Shown: one piece after another, positions 24,672 through 34,131 of the stretch
Layout of the letters: each line of letters begins with the position of its first letter
Position numbering within the stretch: the stretch's first letter is position 1
Source of the DNA: Bacteroidota bacterium
GTDB lineage: Bacteria > Bacteroidota > Bacteroidia > B-17B0 > Aurantibacillaceae
DNA length: 64,000 bases
NCBI GenBank assembly: GCA_013298715.1
Contig: JAAFIQ010000002.1
Location: forward strand, 1-64,000
Reading direction: 5' to 3'
Translations under genes and position numbers: made by a program
Notes under the pieces: model-generated
What the model saw: the letters and a program-made list of their open reading frames with translations, nothing else
What the model was told of the DNA's origin: nothing
The model's database searches: none

Positions 24672-26855
24672 TTATTGTTTAATAAGCTTAACAATCTTAG
24701 TCTTATTGGTTGAATTAATTTTTAATAAATAAACCCCATCAGGTTGTTCATTTAAGTTAAATGTATCCGTTTTATTCAAATCAATATTTTTTATTACTTG
24801 CCCATATAAATTTATTACTTCAGCATTTTCTAACTTGACTTGATCATCTATATTAATCTTGTAAACTCCATTACTAGGATTTGGATAAACTGAAATAGAA
24901 TTACCAAAATTCGTTTCATTATTTTTAATTCCTACACTGGTGTTATTTATTATCGTTACTGTTAATAATTGATTTGAAGGATTCTGCTGTGTAGTTCTGT
25001 AAATGTTAGTTGTGTTGCAATAAGTTGTTTGTGTCCCACAACTTAGTGAAACAGTAAGGCAGATATTATAGAATCCAGCAGCGGAGTATGTATGGACCGG
25101 ATAAAAACTATTTGAGGTTGTTCCATCTCCCCAATTCCAGGTAACGCTGCTAACATTAGTTTGATAATTTGGATAACCGTACCAACTAAAAGACTGAGAA
25201 AAATCTTTCACTAAATTAAAAATTGGATTAGCAGAACATTGCAGTCCTAATGCATTGTTTACTAAAACAGGTATAATAGTAGAAGTTGAACAACCTCCAA
25301 TTGAATCGACAACAGTTAGTAAAACATTGTATAAACCATTTGAAGCGTAGGTGTTACTTATTACGGCAGTTTGGTTAGATAGCCCCCAGGCTGAATTTCC
25401 ATCACCAAAGTTCCAGCCATAAACAGGTATACCAATGCTTCCTGAAGAAGTGTAACTAAACGTAACTACGCCGTTAGTGCCATTTTGATAAGTGAAATTA
25501 GGAGTTACGCTAAAGTTTGTGCAAATCACATTAACCATGGTTGTTGCTGTGTAAGAACAAGTTGGGTTATTGGAATCAGTAATTACACAGCTTACGTTGT
25601 AGGTCCCATTGTTCAAATAATTATGAGTAGGATTTTGTTGTGTTGATGTATTTCCATCCCCAAAATTCCAAGCGTATTGATAATTGACTAAATTATTTGT
25701 TGGAGAAAAAATAAAACTTGTAAATCCGTTGCTCTGCGTAGAAACATAACCAAAAATATTACCACCTATAGCACAAGTTACATTAGAAATAGTTATTGGA
25801 AGGGTAATGCTATCGTTGCAATAACTATTAAAATTACTTACTGAATCATTAACAAATAAAGTTACGTAATATGTACCATTTCCTTGAAAAGCGTGAGATA
25901 CGTTTTGGCCCCACAAACTCGTGCCATTTGGATTAATATTCCACCAAAAATTTGGCGTATTAATTGAGTTACCTATTGCAGAACCTGAAAAATTAACAAC
26001 GCCGTTATTACCAATTGTATAAGTAAAATTTGCAGTAATACTACAAGTTGTAAGGCCTCCAACAGCTTGGGTAAATGATGAAGTGCAACTTGTGGTGCCC
26101 TCAGTAGCAGTTAAAGTTGCAATGTAGTTATTATTATTCGCATAAGTGTGCGATGCATTCATAGTATTAGCTGTAGTGCCATCACCAAATTGCCAAAAGT
26201 AATTTATATTGGATGAATTTGGAGTGGTTAAATTTGAGAAAAAATAAGAGTTACTATTTGATGAATATGTTACAAAGGATGCGGTTACTGAGCAAGGTAA
26301 ACTGTTAATGTTTATAGTTTGCGTAGTTGTTGTGGTACAAAAATTGGTTAGTGTGTCTCCAACTGTTAGAGAAACAATATAATTACCATTTGAACCATAG
26401 GTAGGTGTTGTAGTAGACAAATTGTTAGAAAGACTACCATCACCAAAATTCCAAACTACGTAGGTATTTGTTCCTAAACTTGCGGTGGTGTTGATAAATG
26501 TATAGCTACCACCACCATTATTAGTGACAGCGAAAGATGCTGTGGCCGCACAAATTCCTATAGATAAAGTTTGAGTAGATGTGCTTGTGCAACTATTAAT
26601 ACTATTGAACATACTTAATGTAACTGTATATGTGCCAGTACTTGAATAATAATGAACAGGGTTAGGCAATGTGCTTAAATTGCCATCTCCAAACCACCAT
26701 GTATAACTAATATTAGTGCCAGATGGGGTGCTTAAATTATTAAATGTTATTTGGTTGTATCCCGTTGTAGAAGTAGTAAATGCGGCATTGCATTGGGCTG
26801 TGATCTTATTCGACAGAATAATACAAAATAGGAAAAAGGAGGTAAATACTTTCAT
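24672..26855 (-). CDS. Secreted protein with seven PKD repeats and T9SS type A sorting domain
   Basis: A 727-residue exported protein (signal MKVFTSFFLFCIILSNKITAQ). I count seven PKD-type modules of ~85-90 residues, most with the WxFGDG turn (TWWFGDGN, VWNFGDGS, FWQFGDGT, AWNFGDGN, GWNFGDGN, WNWGDGT; module 4 is degenerate). Most begin at a Cys (CAATASF, CSVTASF, CSITANF), suggesting intermodule disulfides. The tail ISVYPNPSNGVYKINI...LYGQVIKNI is a type A sorting domain, so it should be a T9SS cargo displayed on or released from the surface. No catalytic domain is present, so an adhesive or structural role is likely. Confidence 0.85.
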   Translation of the reverse strand: MKVFTSFFLFCIILSNKITAQCNAAFTTSTTGYNQITFNNLSTPSGTNISYTWWFGDGNLSTLPNPVHYYSSTGTYTVTLSMFNSINSCTSTSTQTLSIGICAATASFAVTNNGGGSYTFINTTASLGTNTYVVWNFGDGSLSNNLSTTTPTYGSNGNYIVSLTVGDTLTNFCTTTTTQTININSLPCSVTASFVTYSSNSNSYFFSNLTTPNSSNINYFWQFGDGTTANTMNASHTYANNNNYIATLTATEGTTSCTSSFTQAVGGLTTCSITANFTYTIGNNGVVNFSGSAIGNSINTPNFWWNINPNGTSLWGQNVSHAFQGNGTYYVTLFVNDSVSNFNSYCNDSITLPITISNVTCAIGGNIFGYVSTQSNGFTSFIFSPTNNLVNYQYAWNFGDGNTSTQQNPTHNYLNNGTYNVSCVITDSNNPTCSYTATTMVNVICTNFSVTPNFTYQNGTNGVVTFSYTSSGSIGIPVYGWNFGDGNSAWGLSNQTAVISNTYASNGLYNVLLTVVDSIGGCSTSTIIPVLVNNALGLQCSANPIFNLVKDFSQSFSWYGYPNYQTNVSSVTWNWGDGTTSNSFYPVHTYSAAGFYNICLTVSLSCGTQTTYCNTTNIYRTTQQNPSNQLLTVTIINNTSVGIKNNETNFGNSISVYPNPSNGVYKINIDDQVKLENAEVINLYGQVIKNIDLNKTDTFNLNEQPDGVYLLKINSTNKTKIVKLIKQ

Positions 26856-26998
26856 TTTATTTATTTTTTAAATTAATACTACTTTGGTTGAGCTTAATTA
26901 TTATATAGAACGAAGGAGAAAGTCAAAGAGTTGGGAGAAACTCAAATTTTTTAATAAAATTATAAAAAATATTCTAATTTTTCAACTAATTTTAGCCA

Positions 26999-28714
26999 AT
27001 GCAAGATTTTATAGTATCGGCTCGCAAATACCGCCCCCAACATTTTAATACAGTTGTTGGCCAAAGCCATATTACCAATACTTTAAAAAATGCTATCACT
27101 AATAAACAATTAGCCCAGGCTTATTTGTTTTGTGGCCCGCGTGGTGTTGGTAAAACTACTTGCGCTCGTATTTTTGCAAAAACAATTAATTGTTTTAATA
27201 TTTCTAATATAGGCGAGGCTTGCGACCAATGCGAATCGTGTTTATCCTTTAATTCAGGCGCTTCTTTAAACGTTTATGAGTTAGATGCAGCAAGTAACAA
27301 TTCAGTAGAAGATATTAGAAATTTAGTAGATCAAGTACGCTTTGCACCACAATTAGGAGAATACAAAGTTTATATAATTGATGAGGTGCACATGCTGAGC
27401 ACCGCTGCGTTTAATGCTTTTTTAAAAACATTAGAAGAGCCACCAAAACATGCAAAATTTATTTTAGCTACTACTGAAAAGCATAAAATCATCCCTACAA
27501 TTTTATCGCGTTGCCAAGTATTTAATTTCAATCGTATAAAGACGGAGGATATCAGCAGTCATTTGGCATATATGGCCGATACTGAAAAAGTAACATACGA
27601 AATTGAAGCTTTGCATATCATTGCGCAAAAAGCTGACGGCGGGTTACGGGACGCTTGCTCTATTTTCGATCAAATGGTTGCTTTTACTGGCAATCACCTC
27701 GAATACAAACAAGTAGTTGAAAATTTGCATGTTTTAGATTACGATTATTATTTTAAAATAGTTGAAAGTTTTTTAGCGCAAGATTTGTCAAGCATTATGC
27801 TCACATTTGACGATATTTTAAGAAAAGGTTTTGATGCTCATAATTTTTTAATAGGTATTGGCGAACACCTGCGCAATTTATTAGTGAGCAAAGACGCGCA
27901 AACAACCAGTCTCTTAGAAGTTAGCGCCGCACTTAAAAAGAAATATGCCGACCAAGCGCAACAAACAACCATGCAATTTTTGCTTAAAAGTTTGGCATTA
28001 ATAAGTAAAACCGATGTAAATTATAAGAGTGCTAAAAATCAGCGGTTGTTGGTTGAAATGACCTTAATGCAAATCACCTTTTTAACCGCACCAGTAGATG
28101 CGGAAAAAAAAAATGACGAATTAAACCAAACTAACGCAGCATCAAATTCCAACACCAATCAACAAATCATACAAAAAATAAGTACTTTACAAGAGCCTGA
28201 AATTAAGTTTGCAACTAAGCCTACAATTGATTTTGAAAAGTTAAATATCAAGAGCGCATTTAGTCTCAACGATATAAAACAACCTGCCACTATTTCTCAA
28301 ACAACTAACGAACCAAGCAGCACACTTGCACAACCAATAACTCAAAATAAAACTGTAGTTGAAAGTGATATTAAACAAGCAATAATAAATTATGCTAAGC
28401 TCAAGCAACAGCAAGGTCAGCGCCATTTAGGAATTACATTAGAAACGGCTGAGGTTTCATTTGAAAATAACACAATTGTGCTAAAGATTAATAACGAAAC
28501 TCAGCGTGAAAAATTACAAGGTATTAAGCAAAGTTTTTTAGATGAAATAAGGGCCGCAGTTCAAAATAATCTAATTAATTTAGATATTAGGTTAAGTGAT
28601 GTGGTTAGCGAAGTAAAAGTGTACAAACCAACAGATATTTTTAAAGCAATTGCCGAAAAACACCCCGCTTTATTAGAATTAAAAAAACGTTTCGATTTAG
28701 AAATAGAATATTAA
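26999..28714 (+). CDS. dnaX: DNA polymerase III subunit gamma/tau
   Basis: A 571-residue clamp-loader ATPase. Walker A is GPRGVGKTT (46-54), the four-Cys zinc module is C65, C75, C78 and C81, and Walker B is YIIDEVHML (D128). Domains I-III run to about residue 365 (LLVEMTLMQITFL). A low-complexity linker follows, then a tau-specific C-terminal domain (AIINYAKLKQQQGQRHLGIT). At codons 369-372 the sequence is GAA AAA AAA AAT within an A10 run (28104-28113). A -1 slip there gives one Lys and then TGA, for a 372-residue gamma-like form, so the gene probably encodes both tau and gamma. Confidence 0.95.
   Translation: MQDFIVSARKYRPQHFNTVVGQSHITNTLKNAITNKQLAQAYLFCGPRGVGKTTCARIFAKTINCFNISNIGEACDQCESCLSFNSGASLNVYELDAASNNSVEDIRNLVDQVRFAPQLGEYKVYIIDEVHMLSTAAFNAFLKTLEEPPKHAKFILATTEKHKIIPTILSRCQVFNFNRIKTEDISSHLAYMADTEKVTYEIEALHIIAQKADGGLRDACSIFDQMVAFTGNHLEYKQVVENLHVLDYDYYFKIVESFLAQDLSSIMLTFDDILRKGFDAHNFLIGIGEHLRNLLVSKDAQTTSLLEVSAALKKKYADQAQQTTMQFLLKSLALISKTDVNYKSAKNQRLLVEMTLMQITFLTAPVDAEKKNDELNQTNAASNSNTNQQIIQKISTLQEPEIKFATKPTIDFEKLNIKSAFSLNDIKQPATISQTTNEPSSTLAQPITQNKTVVESDIKQAIINYAKLKQQQGQRHLGITLETAEVSFENNTIVLKINNETQREKLQGIKQSFLDEIRAAVQNNLINLDIRLSDVVSEVKVYKPTDIFKAIAEKHPALLELKKRFDLEIEY
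28104..28116 (+). promoter_or_regulatory. Candidate dnaX slippage site (A10 then TGA in -1 frame)
   Basis: Ten A residues give the in-frame heptamer A AAA AAA inside GAA AAA AAA AAT. In the -1 frame the next codons are AAA TGA. In the +1 frame they are ATG ACG AAT TAA. Both exits terminate at once at the junction of clamp-loader domain III and the tau tail. This is the position where E. coli uses ribosomal frameshifting and Thermus uses transcriptional slippage to make gamma. Confidence 0.65.
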
Positions 28715-28749
28715 ATTTACATTAACTTTACCAAGTAAAAAATAACGAA

Positions 28750-31707
28750 ATGATTAAAAAAATAATTGCAATTGCTCTTATTACGGCTACGTGTAATTTA
28801 GTAGCTCAACAAAAATCGACAAAAAAAACTGGCAATTCAATCCCACTAAAAGATGGTGCAAAAGCTAGTTTAAATTATGAGTATGCGCTGAATGACCCAT
28901 TAAAAGCAAGAATTTATACATTAAAAAATGGTTTAAAGGTTTATTTATCTGTTTATAAAGATGCGCCTCGAATACAAACCTATATTGCAATTAAAGCCGG
29001 AAGTAAAAACGATCCGTCTACGGCAACAGGATTAGCACATTACCTGGAGCACATGGTGTTTAAAGGAACGGATAAATATGGAACAAAAGATTTCAAAAAA
29101 GAAGCAGTTGAAATTAAAAAAATAGAAAACCTTTACGAAGTTTATCGCAAAACTAAAGATGAGGCACAGCGAAAAAAAATCTATCATCAAATAGATAGTA
29201 TAAGCGGAGTAGCTGCAAAATATGCTATTGCAAATGAGTACGATAAAATGACCGCTGCAATTGGCGCCGATGGTACAAACGCCTTTACTTCATTTGATGA
29301 AACCGTTTATGTAAACGATATACCAAGCAACCAAGTAAGTAATTGGTTAAAATTAGAGGCAGAACGTTTTAAAGCTGCGCCTGTGTTGCGTTTATTTCAC
29401 ACGGAATTAGAAGCAGTTTACGAAGAAAAAAACAGAGGACTAGATTCTGATGACAACTTAGTTTACGAAACACTTTGGGAAAATTTATTTAAAAATCACA
29501 CTTACGGAACACAGACTACCATTGGTACAATTGACCATTTAAAAAATCCATCAATGGTTGAAATAAATAAATACTACAACAAATATTATGTGCCAAACAA
29601 TATGGCAATAATTATGAGTGGCGATTTTGATCCCGATAAAGTTATTGTAGATATAGAAAAAACATTTGGGAATTTAAAATTCAAACCTGTAGAAAAATAC
29701 ACCTATTCACCAGAGCCTTCATCAACAGGGGTTATTAGAAAAACCATTTACGGTCCAGATCCTGCAGGTTTAGGAATGGTATGGCGTATTTCAGGTTTTG
29801 GTACAAAAGAATATGAACTAGGAATGCTACTTTCTACAATGATGTTTAATAATACAGCTGGTTTACTAGATATTAATTTAAATCAATCGCAAAAAGTTTT
29901 AAACAGTGCTTGCAGTAATTATGGAATGAAAGATTATAGTGTGTTTGGATTTGATGCAAAGCCTAAGGATGGACAAGAGTTGGAAGAAGTAGAAAAATTA
30001 TTATTGGAACAACTTGATTTGATCAGAAAAGGAAATTTCCCTGAATGGTTAATGACTGGCGCAATAACTGAATTAAAATATCAAAATACAGTTGGGCTAG
30101 AAAACAACGGCAGCAGAGCTGGCCAAATGCTAGGCGCTTTTACAAAAGATGTTAAGTGGCAAAAACAAATTGATATGCTTGAAAGAATTAGTAAAATCAC
30201 TAAACAAGAGCTAATAGATTTTGCTACAAATGTTTTAAGAAATGATAATTATGTAATAGCTTATAAAAAAGTTGGTCCTTCTCAAAACACTCAAAAAGTT
30301 GAGAAACCACAAATTACGCCAGTAGAATTAGACAGAGAAAATACATCGCCATTTGCTCAAGCTATCATGACTGCAAGCGCCTCGGCTATAGAACCAAAAT
30401 TTTTAGATTTTGATAAGGATTTAACAAAAACTACTATTAAATCTAACATACCTTTAATTTACGTTGAGAATAAAGAAAATAAATTATTCAGAATGTACTA
30501 CAAATTTAACATGGGTAAAAACAACGATAAAATTTTACCAATTGCTGTTAAATACTTTAAATACTTAGCAACTGAAGATCAGTCAGCGGCCGAAATTAAA
30601 CAAGAACTTTTTAAATTAGGCTCATCGGTAGATGTGTTTACCGATAACGAATCAACTTGGCTTAGCGTTGATGGGCTGGCAGATAACTTTTATAAAACAA
30701 TTCAACTTTTTGAAAAAATGTTTTTAAAACCTTTAGTAGATAAAACAGTTTTAGATAATGTGATTAACGATATTATTAAAGAGCGAAATGATTTAAAATT
30801 ACAAAAAGATGCTTTGCTTTATAGTGGTTTACGTAGTTATGCATTATATGGACCAGTAAATCCATTTTCAAATAATTTAAGTGATGAAGCGCTTAAAAAA
30901 ATTACCGTTGATGATATTAAATACAAAATTAAACTTCTCCTTACCTTTGAACACGAAGTTTTATATTACGGAACGCAAACCTTAGATGATGTGAAGTTTA
31001 CACTAAATACATACCATAACGTGCCTGCAAATCTAACTAAAGTGCCAGAGCCGATGAAGTTTGAAATCAAAACATTGCAAAATGAGGTATATGCTGCTGA
31101 GTTTGATATGAAACAAGCCGAGATGGTATTCTTAAGTAATGGCACTACTTATAACCCATTAAATGTTCCAGTAATTACCTTATATAATTCTTATTTTGGA
31201 GGAAATATGAGTGGCGTTGTGTTTCAAGATTTAAGAGAATCTAAGGCCTTAGCGTATTCTTGTTTTTCACGCTATTCTTTGCCAGATAAATTAGAAAAAA
31301 AATCGTACAACATGTCCTACATTGGCAGTCAGGCTGATAAGTTAGAAGAAGCAATGAAAGGAATGACAGATTTGCTTACTACACTTCCAAAAGCAGATGC
31401 GAGTTTTAATTCAGCAAAAGAATCTGTAATTGCTGAAAGTAATACGCAGCGCATAACTAAAGGGGATATTATTTTTAGTTATTTAAGTGCGCGTAACTTG
31501 GGGTTAAATTATGATATAAGAAAAGAAGTGTATGAAAAAGTTAAGAACTTAACTTTTGATGACGTTAAAAAATTTCAAGAAGAAAATATTAAAGGGAAAC
31601 CAAAAACAGTTATTGTAATTGGTAAAAAAGAAAATTTGAATAACGACGTACTTCAAAAATACGGACCAGTTAAATATTTAACTTTAAAAGAATTATACGG
31701 ATATTAA
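28750..31707 (+). CDS. Two-lobed M16 (insulinase/pitrilysin) zinc metallopeptidase
   Basis: A 985-residue exported protein (signal peptide MIKKIIAIALITATCNLVAQ). The first M16 half contains the inverted zinc motif HYLEH (H97, E100, H101) and the downstream glutamate helix TELEAVYEEKNRG. The second half, from about residue 540, has the same fold pattern (FLSNGTTYNPLNVPVITLYN, ESKALAYSCFSRYS) but lacks HxxEH, as is usual for the non-catalytic lobe. The enzyme should degrade peptides in the periplasm or at the outer membrane. Start and end are clean. It is 35 nt downstream of dnaX. Confidence 0.92.
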   Translation: MIKKIIAIALITATCNLVAQQKSTKKTGNSIPLKDGAKASLNYEYALNDPLKARIYTLKNGLKVYLSVYKDAPRIQTYIAIKAGSKNDPSTATGLAHYLEHMVFKGTDKYGTKDFKKEAVEIKKIENLYEVYRKTKDEAQRKKIYHQIDSISGVAAKYAIANEYDKMTAAIGADGTNAFTSFDETVYVNDIPSNQVSNWLKLEAERFKAAPVLRLFHTELEAVYEEKNRGLDSDDNLVYETLWENLFKNHTYGTQTTIGTIDHLKNPSMVEINKYYNKYYVPNNMAIIMSGDFDPDKVIVDIEKTFGNLKFKPVEKYTYSPEPSSTGVIRKTIYGPDPAGLGMVWRISGFGTKEYELGMLLSTMMFNNTAGLLDINLNQSQKVLNSACSNYGMKDYSVFGFDAKPKDGQELEEVEKLLLEQLDLIRKGNFPEWLMTGAITELKYQNTVGLENNGSRAGQMLGAFTKDVKWQKQIDMLERISKITKQELIDFATNVLRNDNYVIAYKKVGPSQNTQKVEKPQITPVELDRENTSPFAQAIMTASASAIEPKFLDFDKDLTKTTIKSNIPLIYVENKENKLFRMYYKFNMGKNNDKILPIAVKYFKYLATEDQSAAEIKQELFKLGSSVDVFTDNESTWLSVDGLADNFYKTIQLFEKMFLKPLVDKTVLDNVINDIIKERNDLKLQKDALLYSGLRSYALYGPVNPFSNNLSDEALKKITVDDIKYKIKLLLTFEHEVLYYGTQTLDDVKFTLNTYHNVPANLTKVPEPMKFEIKTLQNEVYAAEFDMKQAEMVFLSNGTTYNPLNVPVITLYNSYFGGNMSGVVFQDLRESKALAYSCFSRYSLPDKLEKKSYNMSYIGSQADKLEEAMKGMTDLLTTLPKADASFNSAKESVIAESNTQRITKGDIIFSYLSARNLGLNYDIRKEVYEKVKNLTFDDVKKFQEENIKGKPKTVIVIGKKENLNNDVLQKYGPVKYLTLKELYGY

Positions 31708-31724
31708 TTGGTCTTTTATAAATT

Positions 31725-32882
31725 ATGATTTCGTTTGCGAACACTGAAAATGCTTTTAAAGCAAAGAGTAATAAAGAATTAAAACAAGCGTACTGGTTAT
31801 TTAAGTTAATTGGAAACCCGTTTTTAGTGAAGATGGGCGCCACATTTGGACCATTAGGATTAAAAATAGGTTTTAAAGGATTCATAAAAAATACAATTTT
31901 TAAGCAGTTTGTAGGTGGCGAAACTATTCATGATTGCCAGCCTACTATTGATCATTTAGGTAGATATAATATCGGAACAATTTTAGATTATAGTGTTGAA
32001 GGAAAAGAAAGCGAACACGATTTTGAAAATTGTTTTAACGAAACTTTAGAAACAATCCATAAAGCAAAAGCCGATAAGAACATTCCGTTTTGTGTATTTA
32101 AAGTTACGGGTCTTGCGCGATTTGATTTGTTGGTAAAGGTTAGCGCAAATGAAAAACTAAATGAAGCTGAAACAAACGAATGGCAAAAGGTAAAGAACAG
32201 AGTGAATACTATTTGCAAAACTGCATTTGATAGTAACCAAGCAATTTTTATTGATGCTGAAGAAAGTTGGATTCAACAGGCTATAGATGATTTGGCAAAT
32301 GATAACATGAAAGCATTCAACAAAGAAAAAGTTATTGTTTACAATACCTATCAATTTTATCGTCACGACAGATTAGCTTATTTAACCACCACGTTAAACG
32401 ATGCAAAACAAAATGGTTATAAAGTAGGAGCAAAATTTGTGCGTGGTGCTTATATGGAGAAAGAAAGAAAACGCGCATCAGAAATGAACTATTCTTCGCC
32501 AATACAATCAACAAAACAAAATAGTGATAGCGATTATAATAAAGCCTTACATTTATTTATTGATAACGTTGAGCACATGGCAGTGTGTGCTGGTACACAT
32601 AACGAGGAGAGTAGCTTGCTATTAGTGAAATTAATGGAAGAAAAAAATATTTTATCAAATGACAAACGTATTTATTTTTCGCAACTATTAGGTATGAGCG
32701 ATCATATTAGTTTTAATTTATCATTAAATGGCTATAATGTGGCTAAGTATGTACCTTACGGACCAGTAAAAGAAGTGTTGCCTTATTTAATTCGCCGCGC
32801 GCAAGAAAACACAAGCGTTAAAGGACAGACGGGGCGAGAGTTAAATTTAATCATGCAAGAAAAAAAGCGCAGACAGAATTAG
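31725..32882 (+). CDS. Proline dehydrogenase
   Basis: A 385-residue FAD-dependent TIM-barrel enzyme that oxidises proline to pyrroline-5-carboxylate. Recognisable segments are FVGGETIHDC, LDYSVEGKE, FKVTGLARFD, IFIDAEESW, YNTYQFYRHD, GAKFVRGAYMEKER, AVCAGTHNEES and VPYGPVKEVLPYLIRRAQEN. The RxxRRxxEN-type signature (YLIRRAQEN) near the C-terminus is characteristic. It is monofunctional, as the P5C dehydrogenase half of PutA is absent, which is the norm in Bacteroidota. It starts 17 nt after the M16 stop. Confidence 0.93.
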   Translation: MISFANTENAFKAKSNKELKQAYWLFKLIGNPFLVKMGATFGPLGLKIGFKGFIKNTIFKQFVGGETIHDCQPTIDHLGRYNIGTILDYSVEGKESEHDFENCFNETLETIHKAKADKNIPFCVFKVTGLARFDLLVKVSANEKLNEAETNEWQKVKNRVNTICKTAFDSNQAIFIDAEESWIQQAIDDLANDNMKAFNKEKVIVYNTYQFYRHDRLAYLTTTLNDAKQNGYKVGAKFVRGAYMEKERKRASEMNYSSPIQSTKQNSDSDYNKALHLFIDNVEHMAVCAGTHNEESSLLLVKLMEEKNILSNDKRIYFSQLLGMSDHISFNLSLNGYNVAKYVPYGPVKEVLPYLIRRAQENTSVKGQTGRELNLIMQEKKRRQN

Positions 32883-32978
32883 TATTTTCAATTGAACTCC
32901 CTGATAAGTAAAAAAGTACTTGTAACTTAGGAATTAAATTAGTTTTAAATTAATTAGTGCAAACTAAATCTCTGTTTA

Positions 32979-34130
32979 ATGAAAGTTACAAAATTTTTCC
33001 TTGATTTTTTAAAAAACGAAAAAGCCAGTGGTTTAACTTTAATTGCTTGCACGCTATTTTCATTAGTGATGATGAAACTTCCTTTAGCAGAACAGTATGC
33101 TAATTTTTGGAACTCACAAATTTTTAATCAACCATTACAACACTGGATTAATGATGGATTAATGACTTTGTTTTTTTTGATGGTTGGTTTGGAAATAGAG
33201 CGTGAATTAATTGTTGGCGAATTATCTAACTTAAAAGCGGCTATGCTGCCAGTATTTGCAGCAATTGGCGGAATGCTGGTTCCTGCAATAATTTATTTAA
33301 GTTTTACTTACGGTACTAAAAATGCAAGTGGTTTTGGTATACCAATGGCAACAGACATTGCCTTTTCTTTGGCAATAATTTCTATACTTGGAAAAAGAGT
33401 TCCTGTTTCTTTAAAATTATTTTTGGCTGCTTTAGCAATTATAGATGATCTAGGAGCAATTTTCGTAATTGCCATTTTTTATACTCAAACCATATACTTG
33501 AATTATTTTTTATTGGCGCTTTTTGTTGTTATGTTATTGTTAGTTGTGAGGTATTTTAAAATTAATTATTTGCTTGTGTATTTAATTTTAGGATTTGCCC
33601 TCTGGTATTTTTTGCTTAACTCAGGTATACATGCTACAATAGCGGGCGTTGTGTTAGCTTTTATAATTCCATTTAATAAATTAGATCAGAATAATATGTC
33701 TTTGCGTTTGCAAAAGGTTTTGCATGCGCCTGTTTCGTTGTTAGTAATACCAATTTTTGTTTTAAGTAATACAAGTATCTTTATTAATACTGCAAGTATT
33801 ATTAATGATGTATTTTATTCAAATTTGTCAATTGCAGTAATAGTAGCTTTAGTAGTAGGAAAACCTCTGGGGATTGTTTTGTTTAGTTATCTTTCACTCA
33901 AAACAAAGCTGGCGCACTTGCAAAAAGACATAAATTTCAAACTGTTGCTTGGTGCCGGAATGCTTGCTGGTATTGGATTTACAATGAGCATATTTGTGTG
34001 CAACTTGGCGTTTACAGATTTAGTTGTAGTTAATAATTTAAAAATAAGTATTTTAATTGCGGCTGTAATTTCTTCAGTTTTAGGAGTAAGTTATTTAAAA
34101 ATAATATCCACTAAGGTTAATAGCGGTTAA
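32979..34130 (+). CDS. nhaA: Na+/H+ antiporter NhaA
   Basis: A 383-residue polytopic inner-membrane antiporter. The ion-binding aspartate pair is in ALAIIDDLGAIFVIA (D156, D157), with MATDIAFSLAIISILG (D126) before it and an unwound-helix segment GVVLAFIIPFN after it. Length and order agree with NhaA, which exports Na+ in exchange for protons. The ATG is preceded by ~95 nt of AT-rich spacer. The stop is one base from the convergent CarbopepD-like gene. It is monocistronic. Confidence 0.95.
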   Translation: MKVTKFFLDFLKNEKASGLTLIACTLFSLVMMKLPLAEQYANFWNSQIFNQPLQHWINDGLMTLFFLMVGLEIERELIVGELSNLKAAMLPVFAAIGGMLVPAIIYLSFTYGTKNASGFGIPMATDIAFSLAIISILGKRVPVSLKLFLAALAIIDDLGAIFVIAIFYTQTIYLNYFLLALFVVMLLLVVRYFKINYLLVYLILGFALWYFLLNSGIHATIAGVVLAFIIPFNKLDQNNMSLRLQKVLHAPVSLLVIPIFVLSNTSIFINTASIINDVFYSNLSIAVIVALVVGKPLGIVLFSYLSLKTKLAHLQKDINFKLLLGAGMLAGIGFTMSIFVCNLAFTDLVVVNNLKISILIAAVISSVLGVSYLKIISTKVNSG

Positions 34131-34131
34131 A

